Source: Proteles cristata cristata (taxonomy: Eukaryota; Chordata; Mammalia; Carnivora; Hyaenidae). Taken from it: a stretch of 64,000 nt of DNA. The notes beneath the pieces were generated by a model. That model was given only the letters and a program-made list of their open reading frames with translations. It had not been told where the DNA came from and made no database searches. Position 1 is the first letter of the stretch, and each line of letters starts with the position of its first letter. Made by a program: the position numbers and the translations under genes. Below are positions 1 to 11,777 of this stretch, in pieces. The stretch spans positions 2,170,001 to 2,234,000 of the forward strand of contig JAESUZ010000756.1 of NCBI GenBank assembly GCA_017311185.1, written 5' to 3'.

Positions 1-414
1 TCAGTTGCCAATCAAGTAGTTTGGCAGCTACCATAAGCTACGGCTTTGCAAGGCACTTGAGCATGACAGTTTAGAGACTGGCTATACGTGTTCCTTCCTT
101 CTGGAATGCCACACCTAGCAGTGTCACCCTCCTTTTCTCTTAGCATGTGAGCTGTCCCCCAACTACTCTTCTCTTCTACAATAATGCAATCCTCGATTTT
201 AACCGGACATATGGCTGCCCATACTTAAGATCACATCTTTCAGTGCAGTAAGAAAGAAGGAGCTTGGGTCCCTCTGAGCAGAGAGCTACCTATTGGCCTT
301 GGACCTACTCAGACCTGTGAGTTCTGTGACCCCCACCCCCCAACGGCAGTTGAATCCAATCCCAACCCATATACCAAGCATACTACATGCATGAGATCTG
401 GATTTGGTCCATTG
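1..414. other. unique sequence, nothing recognised
   Basis: No repeat, RNA gene or coding exon was recognised. There is a short C-rich run near 330-345. Confidence 0.5.
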
Positions 415-630
415 GGCACTGATCCCAACGCTGCCATTGATTAGATGGGTGTCTTTGGACAAGATATCTACCTAACCATTATTATGCCTCTGTTTTCTTA
501 TCTACAAAATGGGGATGATTGTGCACAAAGTACTTGCGAGCATGAAATTAGTATATGTATGCAAAGCCTCCAGAACACTGCCTGGGCTGGTAAGTGCTCA
601 GTCGATGTCAGCTGTCATTGCCACTGCCAC
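415..630 (+). repeat. MIR SINE relic
   Basis: Diverged copy of the mammal-wide MIR. The central part reads ctacaaaatggggatgat, like the MIR core 'tctgtaaaatggggat', and the 3' part reads ggtaagtgctcagt, like the MIR/L2 tail. Edges are approximate. Confidence 0.6.
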
Positions 631-1924
631 CTCTACCACCATATCAATCCATCTGGAGTCGGCTATCCCTTGGTATAACAGGAGGTAAATGGGAACCAGA
701 ACTTCATACCCATTGCCTTGGCTCTTGCCCTGCCTTACCTTTCTCCCATGCCTGCTCCCAAATGCCCCGCCCCTTCCAGACTCCATATGGCTCATTTAGA
801 ATTTCCACTGAATTGCTCACAGCAGACTTTGCCCACTGTCATCCCTCTTTATTCTATTTATTCTCACAAAAAAATCCTGTTCTATGTGACTTTACATCTG
901 TACATTTTTCCCACTGTGAGAATTTAAGTACATGCATGAGTATTACAAAATTTCCACTGGGATTTGGAAAGGAGGAACACTGCAACGGAGGAGGAAAGAA
1001 ATAAAGCAGAAGCCAGTTTTCAGAGGGTGAAATTGGCCAGGCAAGAGCAAACGGAGAACTCTGGATTGTACCCTGGGATTGGTGTGAGGGGAGGGTGCAC
1101 AGGCACGGAATGGAGAAGAGGGCTCATGGGTGTATGTTCTGGTAAAGCCACCAGAGTTGGATCTAATGCTTTGAACCTCTATGTGCAAAAGAGACAGATT
1201 GAGCTTGTAGGTTGTAGGTTATATAGAGCCTTGTTCGCCTCAAATACCAAGTTAATCCACCTCGGAGCAAGATGCAGTCTTGGAAATAGAGCGCAACTAC
1301 GTCAAATCATGACATCGAGAAGGCATGTGCATGTATTAAATGAAGGATGGAGGGGAAACTCATTTTGTCTAGACTCATTAAGAGAAGTGACTTGCCAACA
1401 TGTTACTGACAAGACCGGCTGTGTCCCCAGATTCATCAGGGAGCCCAGTGTGCTTGAAAATATTCTTAGATAGGAATCTAGAGCATAACCTGGTCATTCA
1501 TTCAAGAGAGCACACAATCTGATTTCCACGCAGCTATTTTCTCCCAGTGTTCCTTCAGCATTCAAAAGAAAAGGCAGAACTCTAAGAATTTCTTTAAATC
1601 TCATTATTATTCACAGTAAAAGCTCTTCAAAGTAATCGCAAAAGGGCGGTGTAGTGCCCAGAAGTAAAACGATAATGCCGCCTTCCCATCCCGCAGTAGA
1701 CCACAGCAAGAGTAAGAAACCCTGAAGAACTGACCTCAACAGAAGGAGAAAGAGAGTCCAGATGGAGGGGCAGGAGGTCCTGGGGAGGCAGCACTGGCGA
1801 GGGCCAGCTTCCCCTCAGTGGTCCCCGGCCCCGATCAACCCTTGCTGGCCTTCCTCTCTCTCCTGGGAACTCCTGCCTTAGAGACTGCCGACAGCAGTGG
1901 CTCGGGAACAAGGGGGAAATCTCA
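631..1924. other. unique sequence, no gene recognised
   Basis: A 169-codon open frame at 964-1473 (+) begins with TTG rather than ATG and has no recognisable domain. A 94-codon frame at 1627-1911 (-) is equally uninformative. Around 1385-1470 there is a faint MIR-like stretch (gaagtgacttgccaacat). I see no supported gene. Confidence 0.5.
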
Positions 1925-2110
1925 ACTGCCCATTAAACAGCTGCTAAAGGCCAACCACTGTGTTAACAGTTTATCTACTATTATTACGTGTTCATAACAA
2001 TCCAATGGAGTCGTTATACTTATCCGCCATGTTATGGAAGAAGAAATAGCTAGGAAGTAGCACAGCTCACATTCAAGGATGGTCCATTCGACTCTAAAAG
2101 GATGAGCCAG
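1925..2110 (-). repeat. MIR SINE relic
   Basis: Antisense MIR pattern: a tail-side stretch (ccaaccactgtgttaacag), then a 'cataacaatcc' stretch, then a degraded match to the antisense core around 2020-2060. Weakly conserved, so edges are uncertain. Confidence 0.45.
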
Positions 2111-2889
2111 GCTATCTTTATTCCCTGTTCAAGGCGAAGAGAAATGGAATTTTACATCCTCCGAGGTAATAACAGCAGGTTCAAAGATGGCCCGTTCCAA
2201 GTTAGGACTCATTAAAGGCAGCAGTGTCAGTTCTATGGCACGTGCAACCATAAGACAGAATTATGCCTCAGCTACAGGATGAGTCAGGTGGGCTTTCTTT
2301 CATCAGCCCGAGATCGCAATCACCGTTTATAACATTTTTATGGAGTTGTCATTCAAAATAAAATTTTAGAACACAACTTCTCCACTCATTCAGTTAAATA
2401 CTGTAGTGCTTATTATGTACTTGGGATGTGACAGTCAACAACTGAGGCAAAAAATTTCCCCAACAGGGAAATTTAAGTATAGACAGAATAAGAACAGATA
2501 TTAAGGAACTACTGCAATCGTTAGTAGGCATATTAACTAATTGGTGGTTAGTATGGAAAAGTGTGCTTATCGGTTGGAAATACATATTGAAATATTTGAG
2601 TAAAATAAGATGACAGCTGAGATTTCGTTTACTATTTTCCAAAGCAGAGGGGGGAGCTTCAAGGGGAAAACAAGACTGGCAAAATGTTTATAATTGTTCA
2701 ATCTGGAAGATGAGGACAAGGGGGTGCATTATAGGATTTTCTCTGCTTGCGCTTATTTGGAAATTTCTTTAATTAGAAGAGGGATTCCTCCCTGGGGAGC
2801 TTAAAAGGTTAAAGCGTAATTTACAGTGCGTCAGTCACACAGACATACGTGCTATGCAGAAAAATGAAGCCACGAAGGGAGGACGGAGA
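2111..2889. other. unique sequence, nothing recognised
   Basis: AT-rich non-repetitive sequence. No interspersed repeat or exon was recognised. Confidence 0.5.
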
Positions 2890-3035
2890 TGAGAGAGGAG
2901 GGTGCCCCCTGGGCTAGGGAGGCCAGATGGCTTATCCAAAGTCATGCCAGCTCTAAGCGGGGGAACCCAGAGTGGAATCAGGTAGCCTAGCTCCAGACTC
3001 TTAAGCATTTAATCATCATACCATACTGCCTATTT
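2890..3035 (-). repeat. MIR SINE relic
   Basis: Antisense MIR: 'ggcttatccaaagtcatgcc' parallels the MIR 'acttgcccaaggtcac' motif. It is followed by 'ggaatcaggtagcctagctc' and 'taccatactgcc', which parallel the antisense MIR head. Confidence 0.55.
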
Positions 3036-3497
3036 TGATGGATATGTAGCATTTGAATAATGAAGGATAAACGAGCAGACCTAAATATCAAGCAGTGACG
3101 GGATTCTTTTCTGAGTGTCCCCTACATGCAAGAGATTGTTTGGTGCCGTGGGCACTGTGGACGAGTGAGGCAGGTTGTGGGGAAGCCTCCTGAGTGGAGG
3201 GCAGATATGGGAGTGCAGTCAAGAGTAAGGTTTTCTGAGTAAGATGGTGCTAGAGGGCAGACCCCACTGACAGGTGAGGACCCCCTAAGGAAATGTCTTC
3301 AAAAGCCAGGGAGCATGAGTTATGGAAAAAGGTGGAATCATAGGACAGGTTCTCTACCACTTCTACTCCTAAACATCTACCCATCCACTCACCCATGTCC
3401 ACCCACAGCATCTTAGTCTGCTGATCTCATTCTGGAATGTGGTCTAACAGCACTGGACAACCAGAACTTACCTTACCAGAGGCAAGAGACGGCAATG
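3036..3497. other. unique sequence, nothing recognised
   Basis: No clear repeat or exon. A faint L2-like phrase near 3145-3170 is too short to call. Confidence 0.4.
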
Positions 3498-4760
3498 GTG
3501 ATATTGATTTATTCAAAAAATGTATAAGCTTCTCTCTGTGCTGGGCACTGTTCTAAAACATTGGAAATATCAGTGGAAACAACACAAAGCCTCTCTTCTC
3601 ATGAAGAACAGGCAAGAAACAAATATATCCTTTGTAAGGTGTTGATAAATGCTATGAATAAAAATGAAGTAGGGTAAGAAGGAGATGGCTTGCAAGGTGC
3701 GGGGGTTCCTATTTTCTAAAGCATGATGAGGAAGACTTCTTTGATAAGGGGACACTTGAGCAGGGGATTTCAAGAAGAGAGACAGTAAGGCTTTGATATC
3801 CAGGGGAGAATTTTCCAGGCAGAGGTCATAACAACATTCTGCGGCTGGAGCTTGTTCGGCCTATCTGAGAACTGCAAACAGGCCAGTGAACTGAGAAAGA
3901 ATGAGCATGTGGGGAAGAGCAAGCGATGGGCTCAGAAAGAGCCGGGCAGGCGCCAACTGGAGAGGGTCTTGGAGGCTGTTCCATGGATTTCCTTTTGACT
4001 CCAAGTGAGACGGGGAAACACGGAGGGAGTCTGATTTGGCCAGCCCCAGCCTATGGCCAGATCACTCTGGCTGGTGTGTAGAAAAGAGAGAATAGACAGC
4101 ATGGCTCCAAGCAAGGCGAGGAGTTATGAACCTATTGCACTAGTCCAGGGAGAGAGGGCAAATGGATTGGACCCAGTGGGAGCAGTTGGATTCTGGATGT
4201 TTGGGAGGTAGAGCCCATGTAGTATGACTCTTGGACCTGAGGTAGGAGAAGGGGAATGTGACCAGAGAAATACGAAAGGCTCTCTACCTAGGACTTTTAT
4301 CTCTGCTGTAAGTTCTACCATCAATCCTTCCTTTGGGTTAAGCCATTAGAAGAGGCCCTGATGACAATGTATTCACTGGTCAAATCTGTGTTCTAGATAC
4401 ATCAATCAATGCTGGCTCAACAATTCTTCTAATGGTCTAGACATGAGCTAAGTGTCTAAAATGATGGTAAAGGGGCAAGGATAAGTGAGTGTGGGTTGAG
4501 AACTACTTAGGAAGTTATCATGAACTGATTGGACAAGGCATGAGAGAGAAGGAAAATGGCTTGCTGTGACCAGTGGGTTATGGTGCCATTAACTGAGGAC
4601 TGGAAAAGGAGGGGAAAAAACAATCCTAGGAAGTTAGAGGTGGGTCTGGAAAGAGAGATTATGAGCCCAATTCTGGGTGGGTGACTTTGAATCAATTGTG
4701 AAGGCCAACAGATAAATCCCCGAAGGCATGTGAGTAAGTGGGAGGCTCAGACAGGCGGAC
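3498..4760 (-). repeat. LINE L2, antisense, long relic
   Basis: Reverse complement of the L2 3' half. The L2 tail comes first (ctgggcactgttct near 3540). It is followed by 'ttccaggcagagg' near 3813, 'gatcactctggctg' near 4060, and weaker L2-like text to about 4760. The family encoded a CR1-type reverse transcriptase; the copy is too decayed to read as protein. Short open frames here are by-products. Confidence 0.75.
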
Positions 4761-5245
4761 TGCACAGTCTTTCTCTGGATTTATTTTAAAACACAATAGG
4801 GCCTCACTACTTGAGCCTGAAAGTTTAAATCAGAATATTCTGAAAGAAATTTTATTTGATTATTTCCTAAGAGGCCTAGTAACTCAAACTAGGCTACCAG
4901 AATCCATTCCCTTTTAACCCAAAGGGATCCTTTGAAGACCTGTCTTAATAAATTAAATTTGCAAATAACAGGACACTCGCTGCACCACTTGGAACGACAC
5001 TAAACAATGTGATTTAGCCATATTCATTTTTTTTTTCCAGTAAGAGTGCTAAATTCTGAATATGAGGATAAGAAATGCAGACTTCTGAAACTTGTTTTTA
5101 CATGCCAAAGCTTGAAGCTGGTAAACTAAAATTAAGCTTTTCATCCAAAACCCACACATTAGCACTGAACATCAGACTTCTCGGTTCCACTTTACAGGGA
5201 AAGTCGAGAACTGGACCAAACTCCAGTAATTTATTAAAGGTCAAG
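4761..5245. other. unique AT-rich sequence
   Basis: No repeat or exon was recognised. A T9 run precedes 'ccag' at 5029-5040 and resembles a splice acceptor, but no open exon follows it convincingly. Confidence 0.4.
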
Positions 5246-5340
5246 GGCACCTAGTGACCATGCTCTCTACTGGGAATTCAAGGACAAACAGAACATAATC
5301 TCTATGCCCCAGGAGATTCACGACCTCCCAATTTGTTGTT
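5246..5340 (-). repeat. L2 tail fragment
   Basis: 'ggacaaacagaacataatc' followed by 'gccccaggagattcac' resembles the antisense L2 segment 'acaaaacagacaaaatccctgccctcaaggagctcac'. Short and diverged. Confidence 0.4.
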
Positions 5341-5573
5341 TCTATTCCAGAATAAACACTGTTGAGCCCCCAAGTGCTCTATGAGCCAGTGAAAGGCAAG
5401 CAACAGACATACATACGGACAGAGCACCGCGACTGCTGCAGACCCACACACCTTTCAAACCTACAGCTCCTCAACGCCTCTTGCAGAAAATCATTAGAAC
5501 ACAAATGCTTTTCCAAAGAAACCTTCATGAAGTGTTAAGTCAGAGCCCCTCCAGGTTTCTCCAGTGGGTTTCA

Positions 5574-5664
5574 TTCCTCTTCTTTTTCCCCTTTTTTCAC
5601 TTCCTTCTCATTGTTTCTCCTTTTCTTCTTCCTCCTCCTCCCCTTCTTTCACCTCCTTCTTCTT
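5574..5664. repeat. polypyrimidine tract (T/C-rich)
   Basis: About 90 nt almost entirely C and T on the + strand, with runs such as cttcctcctcctcc. It is a low-complexity tract of the type that can form triplex DNA. The 64-residue reading frame across it is compositional. Confidence 0.85.
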
Positions 5665-5784
5665 TAAATATTTAGCTACCTACTCAAAACTTCCTTTTCT
5701 AAGCTAATTTATGAAAACAAAGATTTTTGTCCAGATTTCTTAATGCTCATTTTAACCAGCAGAAGAAAACTTATTTTGTTCAAA

Positions 5785-6030
5785 TATTTGCTCTCAGGGA
5801 GCTCACAGTTGTGTGAGGGAAGGCAGGCCAACTCAATGGTTTTCAAAAACACCACATCGTAAGTACTAGAAACGAGGTAATGAGGATGTTAAGGGGCTGG
5901 ATGGGGTATTTGGCTGCGAAGGAGTTTAAGGGGAGGTGAGCTGATGATCCTTCAGGACCTCACAGAGAGCAGCAGCCACTCCTAAGGGAGCTGAAAAAGA
6001 GAGGACGATGGAACTGGAAGGTGGAGACTG
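5785..6030 (-). repeat. L2 relic, antisense
   Basis: 'cagggagctcacagtt' near 5797 matches the antisense L2 'aaggagctcacagtct' segment. Diverged L2-like text follows to about 6030. Confidence 0.5.
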
Positions 6031-6059
6031 GTAAGTATAGTATAACAGCAGCCAGGCTA

Positions 6060-6720
6060 CTTCCTAATCTGTATCCGTCCCTCCTCCCTGAGCCCTACCA
6101 TCTTGGCTGACATGCCAGTTCTGAATCAACCCACTTCTCACCACCGCCTCTGCTAGCATCCTCTGTGCCACTGCAAGAGCGTCCCAAATGTTCTACTTGT
6201 TTCCAGAACTTTCCACTGGAGTCCTTTGTCTGTACAGCAGCCAGGGGGATCATTGGGCATCAGTCAAATTATGTCACTCCCCTGTGTGGAACCCTCCAGT
6301 GGCTTTGCATTGCACGTTTAAGCCATGGTAAAGACCTTTGATATTGTAAAGGTCTACACAATCCAGCTCCTGCCTACCTCTCCTGCTTCATCTCCCGCCC
6401 ACTGCTGCTCTCCCCATTCACACACACAGCCTGCCTTTCTTTTCCTAGAGCTCACCAAGCTTATTTCTCTTTTAGTTCCTCCTTGCTTATTTTTTTTCCC
6501 CTCTGCCCAGAATGTTCCCCCCTCAGATCTTTTCAGGGTCACTTATTATTTAAACCTTGGCTCAATGTAACCAGTTCAGAGTGCCCTACCCCCACCCATT
6601 TCCCTATTTTCTTTTCTTTAGGGAACTCATTCCAGGGAGTTTTCCCTTTCCTCCAGATTTGGTCTGTTTTGTTCTACACATCCCCAGAATTTAGGAAATT
6701 ATGTCTGTTGCATAGACTAA
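6060..6720 (+). repeat. LINE L2, sense 3' end
   Basis: Sense L2 with several family landmarks in order: 'acagcagccagggggatc' near 6234, 'tatgtcactcccctg' near 6269, 'cctccagtggctttgcatt' near 6293, 'agctcctgcctacctctcc' near 6364 and 'tctgcccagaatgttcccc' near 6500. Only the family is claimed; the reading frame is broken. Confidence 0.85.
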
Positions 6721-6904
6721 TTCTAATTGGAATGTTCAAGTATAATGAATATTATATTTCTACTACAGGAACACAAACCAAAAAAAAATGTGTTCTTCTT
6801 CCCTCTCTCTTACCATTGACTTTTGTTTGAGTTGTTTTCACGTTGGCTCATTGTTCCTGCGTCCAGTAGCAAGGAATAAAGCTTAAGCGTGACACCCAGT
6901 GAAC

Positions 6905-7040
6905 GTACTAAAAGAGCCACTATTTAGCAAGGGCTTAGTTACGAAGCACTATCTGCACAGACGCTGAAATCTCATAACATCTTTGTTATATGGTTTTATC
7001 CCCATCCTAGAAGGCATTTTCAGGTAACTTCCAACTGACA
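6905..7040 (-). repeat. MIR SINE relic
   Basis: Antisense MIR pattern: 'ctcataacatctttgttata' followed by 'ttatccccatcctagaaggc'. Strongly diverged. Confidence 0.45.
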
Positions 7041-8180
7041 CATACAGACTGCCCAATTCCGGGCTATTCCCCCATCTCAACTCTGAGGATTCAGACCTTA
7101 GAAAAACTAGTTTGTCTCTTCCATGCATACCATTTCCCTCATAATTAATGCCACAGACACAGTGTTTGAACTAGTACTACAATAAGGAAGCAAAGAGAGC
7201 GAGAACGTGTGACATTTACTTGTCATATCTATTATGCACACCAGAGTATCAAATACGTATCATCCTTCTCTTTCAAGAGGATGGTATATAGTTTCTGAAC
7301 ATTTGCAAAGCATGTTTACTGCATATATTAGTGGCCCCAATAAGGATTGCTATTGCTAGCTATTATGTCTTTAGCTAGTACGGACATGTGCTCTCTTCTT
7401 CACTTATCTAAGGTTAAAGCAAATACCAGTCAACTCCCTATTTGGAAGTTTCCGGAACTACAGTATTAGATTAGATAGTATCGTATATTGATACGGCAGA
7501 CCACAGAGTGAAACAAATCTCTTTTTGTTCCTCAGGGCTTTGCTGGATTTTGAAGGACGTTGCTATTGTGGGGCTCATGACAACTTAATTTTTAGAACTT
7601 CAGGGTATTTGCTTTCATATCAGGGTAACTTCTAAAGAGAAAGACAACAAAAAAATAAGAATGCTTAAGAATAATGACCCTTTCTGGAAGTCCTCTGGAT
7701 TCTAAGTTGCTAGGGGTAATGTCCTGTGACAGAGTGTGACAGAGTACACCCATGGGCCACACGGTTCCCTGGGCCACAGACACATTATTTTCACATCACT
7801 CGCCTTACCATTTTAGCTTCAAGATCAGATATCATTAAATATTGTGATTAAATGGCATTCCTTAGAGCTTAACCCAAACAACTGTTAAACGAGAGAAGGG
7901 GAAAATAAGCATTTATCTCATACACACAGTGAAGAATGGTGGAAAAAAGCCAAGACCACCAAGATTTTGCTCCATAACTATATTCCGAAAGCCTCCAAAG
8001 ATCTCCCCAGGCGCTTTCCTAGACAGACCTTCCCCCCGCAGCCCATCCACGCACCCACCTCCCATCTGTCTCCTGCCCTCTTCGTCACCCATACAGCCTC
8101 ACCCTCATCAGTCCTCAGCAGCTCTCCAGAAGTTCTGATCTATGATGGGAAAGGCAGAAGGTAAGGGAAGCTTTTCTATC
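7041..8180. other. unique sequence, nothing recognised
   Basis: Mostly AT-rich unique sequence. A short tandem duplication 'gtgacagagt' occurs at about 7727-7746. No gene was seen. Confidence 0.5.
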
Positions 8181-8385
8181 ATTTTTTTTAAAAATTTACT
8201 TTGAGTGAGGGAGAGCGCAAGTGGGGAGGGGGCAGAGAGAGAGGGAATAGAGAGAGATTCCCAAGCAGGCTCTACGCTGTCAGTGCAGAGCCCGATACAG
8301 GGCTCGAACTCACAAACCATGAGATCGTGACCTGTGTCGAAATCAAGAGTCAGGCGCTCAACTGACTAAGCCACCCAGGTGCCCC
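8181..8385 (-). mobile_element. CAN-SINE (SINEC_Fc-like)
   Basis: Antisense copy: T-rich tail, GA-rich middle, 'gggctcgaactcacaaacc' (box B region), ending 'ccacccaggtgcccc'. First CAN-SINE in the window. TSDs are not clear, consistent with an older copy. Confidence 0.92.
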
Positions 8386-10589
8386 ATGGGAAGGGCTTCC
8401 TTTTAAAACATTCACTTTTAAAGTCTATGTCTCCTCCGGTTTGGTTGGCTGTCCCCCGCTAGGTAATCCTATATTCCTGAGTCTGACTCTTAGGCTTCAT
8501 AATTCATGTGTTTCGTTGACTCACATTTTAAGAAGTGTGAGACACCTGAATATTTAAACCGTAAGCTGTTTTCAGACCAGCTACCACCTCCTCCTTTGAG
8601 GCAGTGATAATATTTTAGCACAACACAGATGCTTAAACTAATAACAGGTTTACATGGTTTAAAGGGAACAAACACAGGATCGTATATTTATGCTCCAGAT
8701 TATAGTTTTCCTCTCTCCCAGCACATCAGAGAAGCACAGATGCTAGTGTTTGAGGACCGTGTGTAATCACACAGCCCTGGGAAGCTGAACTCTGTGATGG
8801 CCTCAGTTCGGTGCCCCCGCCCCTTTCTCGTGGCCTCATGTTTCCCCTTTTCCCCCCTTCCCCTCAACCAGCTTTCTAGTCTCAGGTTGGAGCAGCCTTA
8901 AATCATCCTAAGGCTGGATGGTGGTTAATGTGCATCCCTGGAATGCCCACAAATGACCTTTCCTTTGCATCTACTTGTTTGCAGACTCATGTTTCAGCTG
9001 GAGTTGGGGTCGATTCTGAAGACCTCGTAAGACATGAGGGCTTCCGTCACAGGAGAAGGTGGAGGGAGGAAGAAGGTGGCCCTGGAAGGGATACAGGTCT
9101 GCGCCTTGTTTCCTGCACAAATCTCCTCCTTGGTTGAGCCCTGAGGGAGGCCCTGTCCCTCCCCCTTATGAGGCACAGCACGGAAGGGGACTTAGCCTGG
9201 GCTTCAGTTGACCACTGGGAGAGGGTGGGGCCCAAAGGAGCAGACCCCAGGAAGGTCTAAGGAAAGGTGTGCTCACCACGTGCAGGGGGCCGGTATGCTG
9301 CCCGAGTGCCAGGGATATGTGCGGCATGTTGAAATTAAAACCAAAGCCTCACGGAGTGCGGTTGATGACACCTAGAAATAGCCAAGTATTGTCAAAGCTC
9401 CCGTGGAGTCCTCGATCCAGAAACCGAGGAGTTAAAGGGATCTTGGACGGATGGGGAGAGCTGGGGTAGGAGAGACAACGAGGCTCCCAAGCTGGGTATA
9501 GAAAAAAACGTTGATGAAGATTTCGAGTTTAGAGGGTGGTCAGAAAGCAAAGACTGAAGCAGTATGTTACCCTCTGAACAGGGAGGAGGGTGGGGAGCTG
9601 TGGGAAGAGAACATTCCTTGGAGCGTGAAAACCCACAGGTTTGCCAGAGGGGGAAAGGGGCGCACTCTATAGGGAGCCCCTTCCACTTCATTATCAGAGA
9701 CTTACATAGTCAGAACAATGATTGGCCCCTTGGGAGACAGAGGAGAGAAGGAGTATTTGTGTTAAATTAACTCTAGAAAACAGAAGGACGTAAGCTCCAG
9801 CTAATGATTCACTGTCCCCTAGAAAGGCATTTATGTGCATTAAAGTTTCACACATCCCTGCAGACAGCTGCCAAAAGGAATTATCCAGATGCAGAAACTG
9901 CTCGACTTCACTCCTGCCCAAGGTATGCGTTGGTCAATTCCACTTAGACAGGATTCTCCAATATGCTTTATTCATTTAAAGGACCAAAGTGGATGTTTTA
10001 AACTATTACTACTTTAAAAACACATTAGATCACAAATATCCTACACTGTCTCACAATGTCTTAATTTACTATACTCTTAATTTATCTTTGGCAGACCCAA
10101 GACAGTCGTTCAGAGCTAGGAAACAGAAGAGAGAAACTCAGAATGTAAACCACTGGCGCCCAATCTTGCAGGCAACCATAGAGTAACACTAACATATTCA
10201 ACGGACATTTATACAGCAACAAATATCAATTAATTTCAGTTGCTGTTACGATGTACATTTTTCATAACTCACGGATATATCTTACAGGGGATGGTGTCAA
10301 ATTTATTGACAGAATTTCTTCTTTCTTAGAGGAATATTAAAAAATGGCATATTTCATAAGTATCTCAGATTTGATGAGACAGGAACTCATCAATATCATG
10401 AAAGCCACAGTTCAAATGCTGCCTTCTCTGGGGGGCTTCCTGGAGTACCCGTCTAAGGGGGACACCCTTCCCCCAATCTTCATCACCCCATCTCCATGGG
10501 ACCGCATCTCTGTGTTCACCACTATGCTCAGAGTAGCATCAGGTATCATTCTAGACACGATAGTTTCTCAATAAACAGCTCTGGAGTGA
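8386..10589. other. unique sequence, no repeat recognised
   Basis: About 2.2 kb without a recognisable repeat. 8.8-9.7 kb is moderately G+C-rich with short open frames on both strands, none with a known domain. Candidate for conservation analysis only. Confidence 0.5.
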
Positions 10590-10810
10590 AGGAAGGTTAC
10601 CGTTTATTGAGCAATTACTACATGCCAGACTCTGAACTAAACGCGTCGCAGAGGCAAATCTCATCTACTCCTAGCACTTACGAGGTCATTCGTATTACCT
10701 ACTTTAAAGATGGGACAGCAGATAGCAGTGTAAGTGGAGGAGCCAAGACTAGTCCTCGGTGCACCCTGACTTCAAAAACCAGACCCACAGGCCCTAGGCT
10801 GTTCTGTGAA
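10590..10810 (-). repeat. MIR SINE relic
   Basis: Antisense MIR: 'gtttattgagcaattactac' then 'catgccagactctgaac', then a degraded core near 10700-10720 ('tttaaagatgggacagc') and a head-side stretch. Confidence 0.6.
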
Positions 10811-11566
10811 TCATATACAAAGCCTGGGGATGGTTCTGTGCTTGATTCTGCGATCAGTCCACAGACATATGGGAAGATTCCTGAAGCTACAGAGAAAAAT
10901 AAAACTTCCCCCACCCTTGGAAGGTACTATCTGTCTACTCGGGATCACCGTATTCCTCTGTTCTTCCAAGTGCTTCATGTGTAAGGTCCTGTGTTAACAC
11001 AGAAGTAAGTGCAGGTATCTACATCTCTGCCTGATAAGGTGAGGAGAAGCCCTAGAGAAGTAATGGATATTTAAGCTCTGTACGGAAGGATTCCACTGTC
11101 AATGAGAGACAGCACAGCCCACTTAGGGCTCTGTGAGTTGACTAAAAGGGACATGGAGTACACACGGGAGGTGCTAGAAGAAAAGTAGGTACAAAGGTCT
11201 TGGGTGCCATACTGGAGGTTTTGAACTTCATTTCATAGCATCAATAATCTTCATCAAGAACCCATTTCAAGGTGGGCTTTGTTCCACCCCAGCCGAGCAG
11301 CTTCCACATTCAGCATCCAACTCAAGGAAGAATACTGGCCTTCAGCAGTGCCATTCCTGTGGGAACTGATGGCTGTGTTGAACAGAGACTTGTAAGGCTA
11401 GTGTAGAAAGAAAATGGAGAATAACCAGGAAAAGGAAAAACAAAGGAGACTTGATTATAAGTCCATTTATACTGAGTCAGCTTAGGTAGAGCCTATTAAA
11501 TTTGTGACTTTGAGTCTCTGCAAAAATACCGAAGGATACCACACACATAACCTATTTCATTTAGGA
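10811..11566. other. unique sequence, nothing firm
   Basis: No firm repeat or exon. Possible faint L2-like text at 11040-11240 is below my threshold. Confidence 0.4.
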
Positions 11567-11777
11567 CAGAGGGGGCAAACTACAGTTACAGGTCAAAGCC
11601 AGCACGTAGCCTGTCCTATAGGGCACAAAAGGAAAGACTGGCTTTTACATTTTTAAAGGACTGTTAACAAACCACACCCCCAACCCTCTCCATCAAAGAA
11701 TATCTGGCATTGGCATATAGGGACCAGAAAATACTTAACCATCTGTCTCTTTACAGGAAAAGGTTTATCACGTCCTG
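11567..11777 (+). mobile_element. hAT/Charlie-like nonautonomous DNA transposon relic
   Basis: The 5' end 'cagagggggcaaactac' and 3' end 'acgtcctg' are imperfect inverted termini. Internal text 'ggcttttacatttttaaagg' and 'gtctctttacaggaaaaggt' matches a common mammalian hAT-type element whose ends read 'caggggtcggcaaac'. Flanks 'ttaggaca' and 'tctagaac' are a possible degraded 8-bp TSD. The exact subfamily was not determined. Confidence 0.6.

Noticed and set aside
964..1473. 169-codon + strand frame, the longest outside the island
   Set aside because: It begins with TTG, has no ATG in a sensible context and no recognisable domain, and overlaps possible MIR text.
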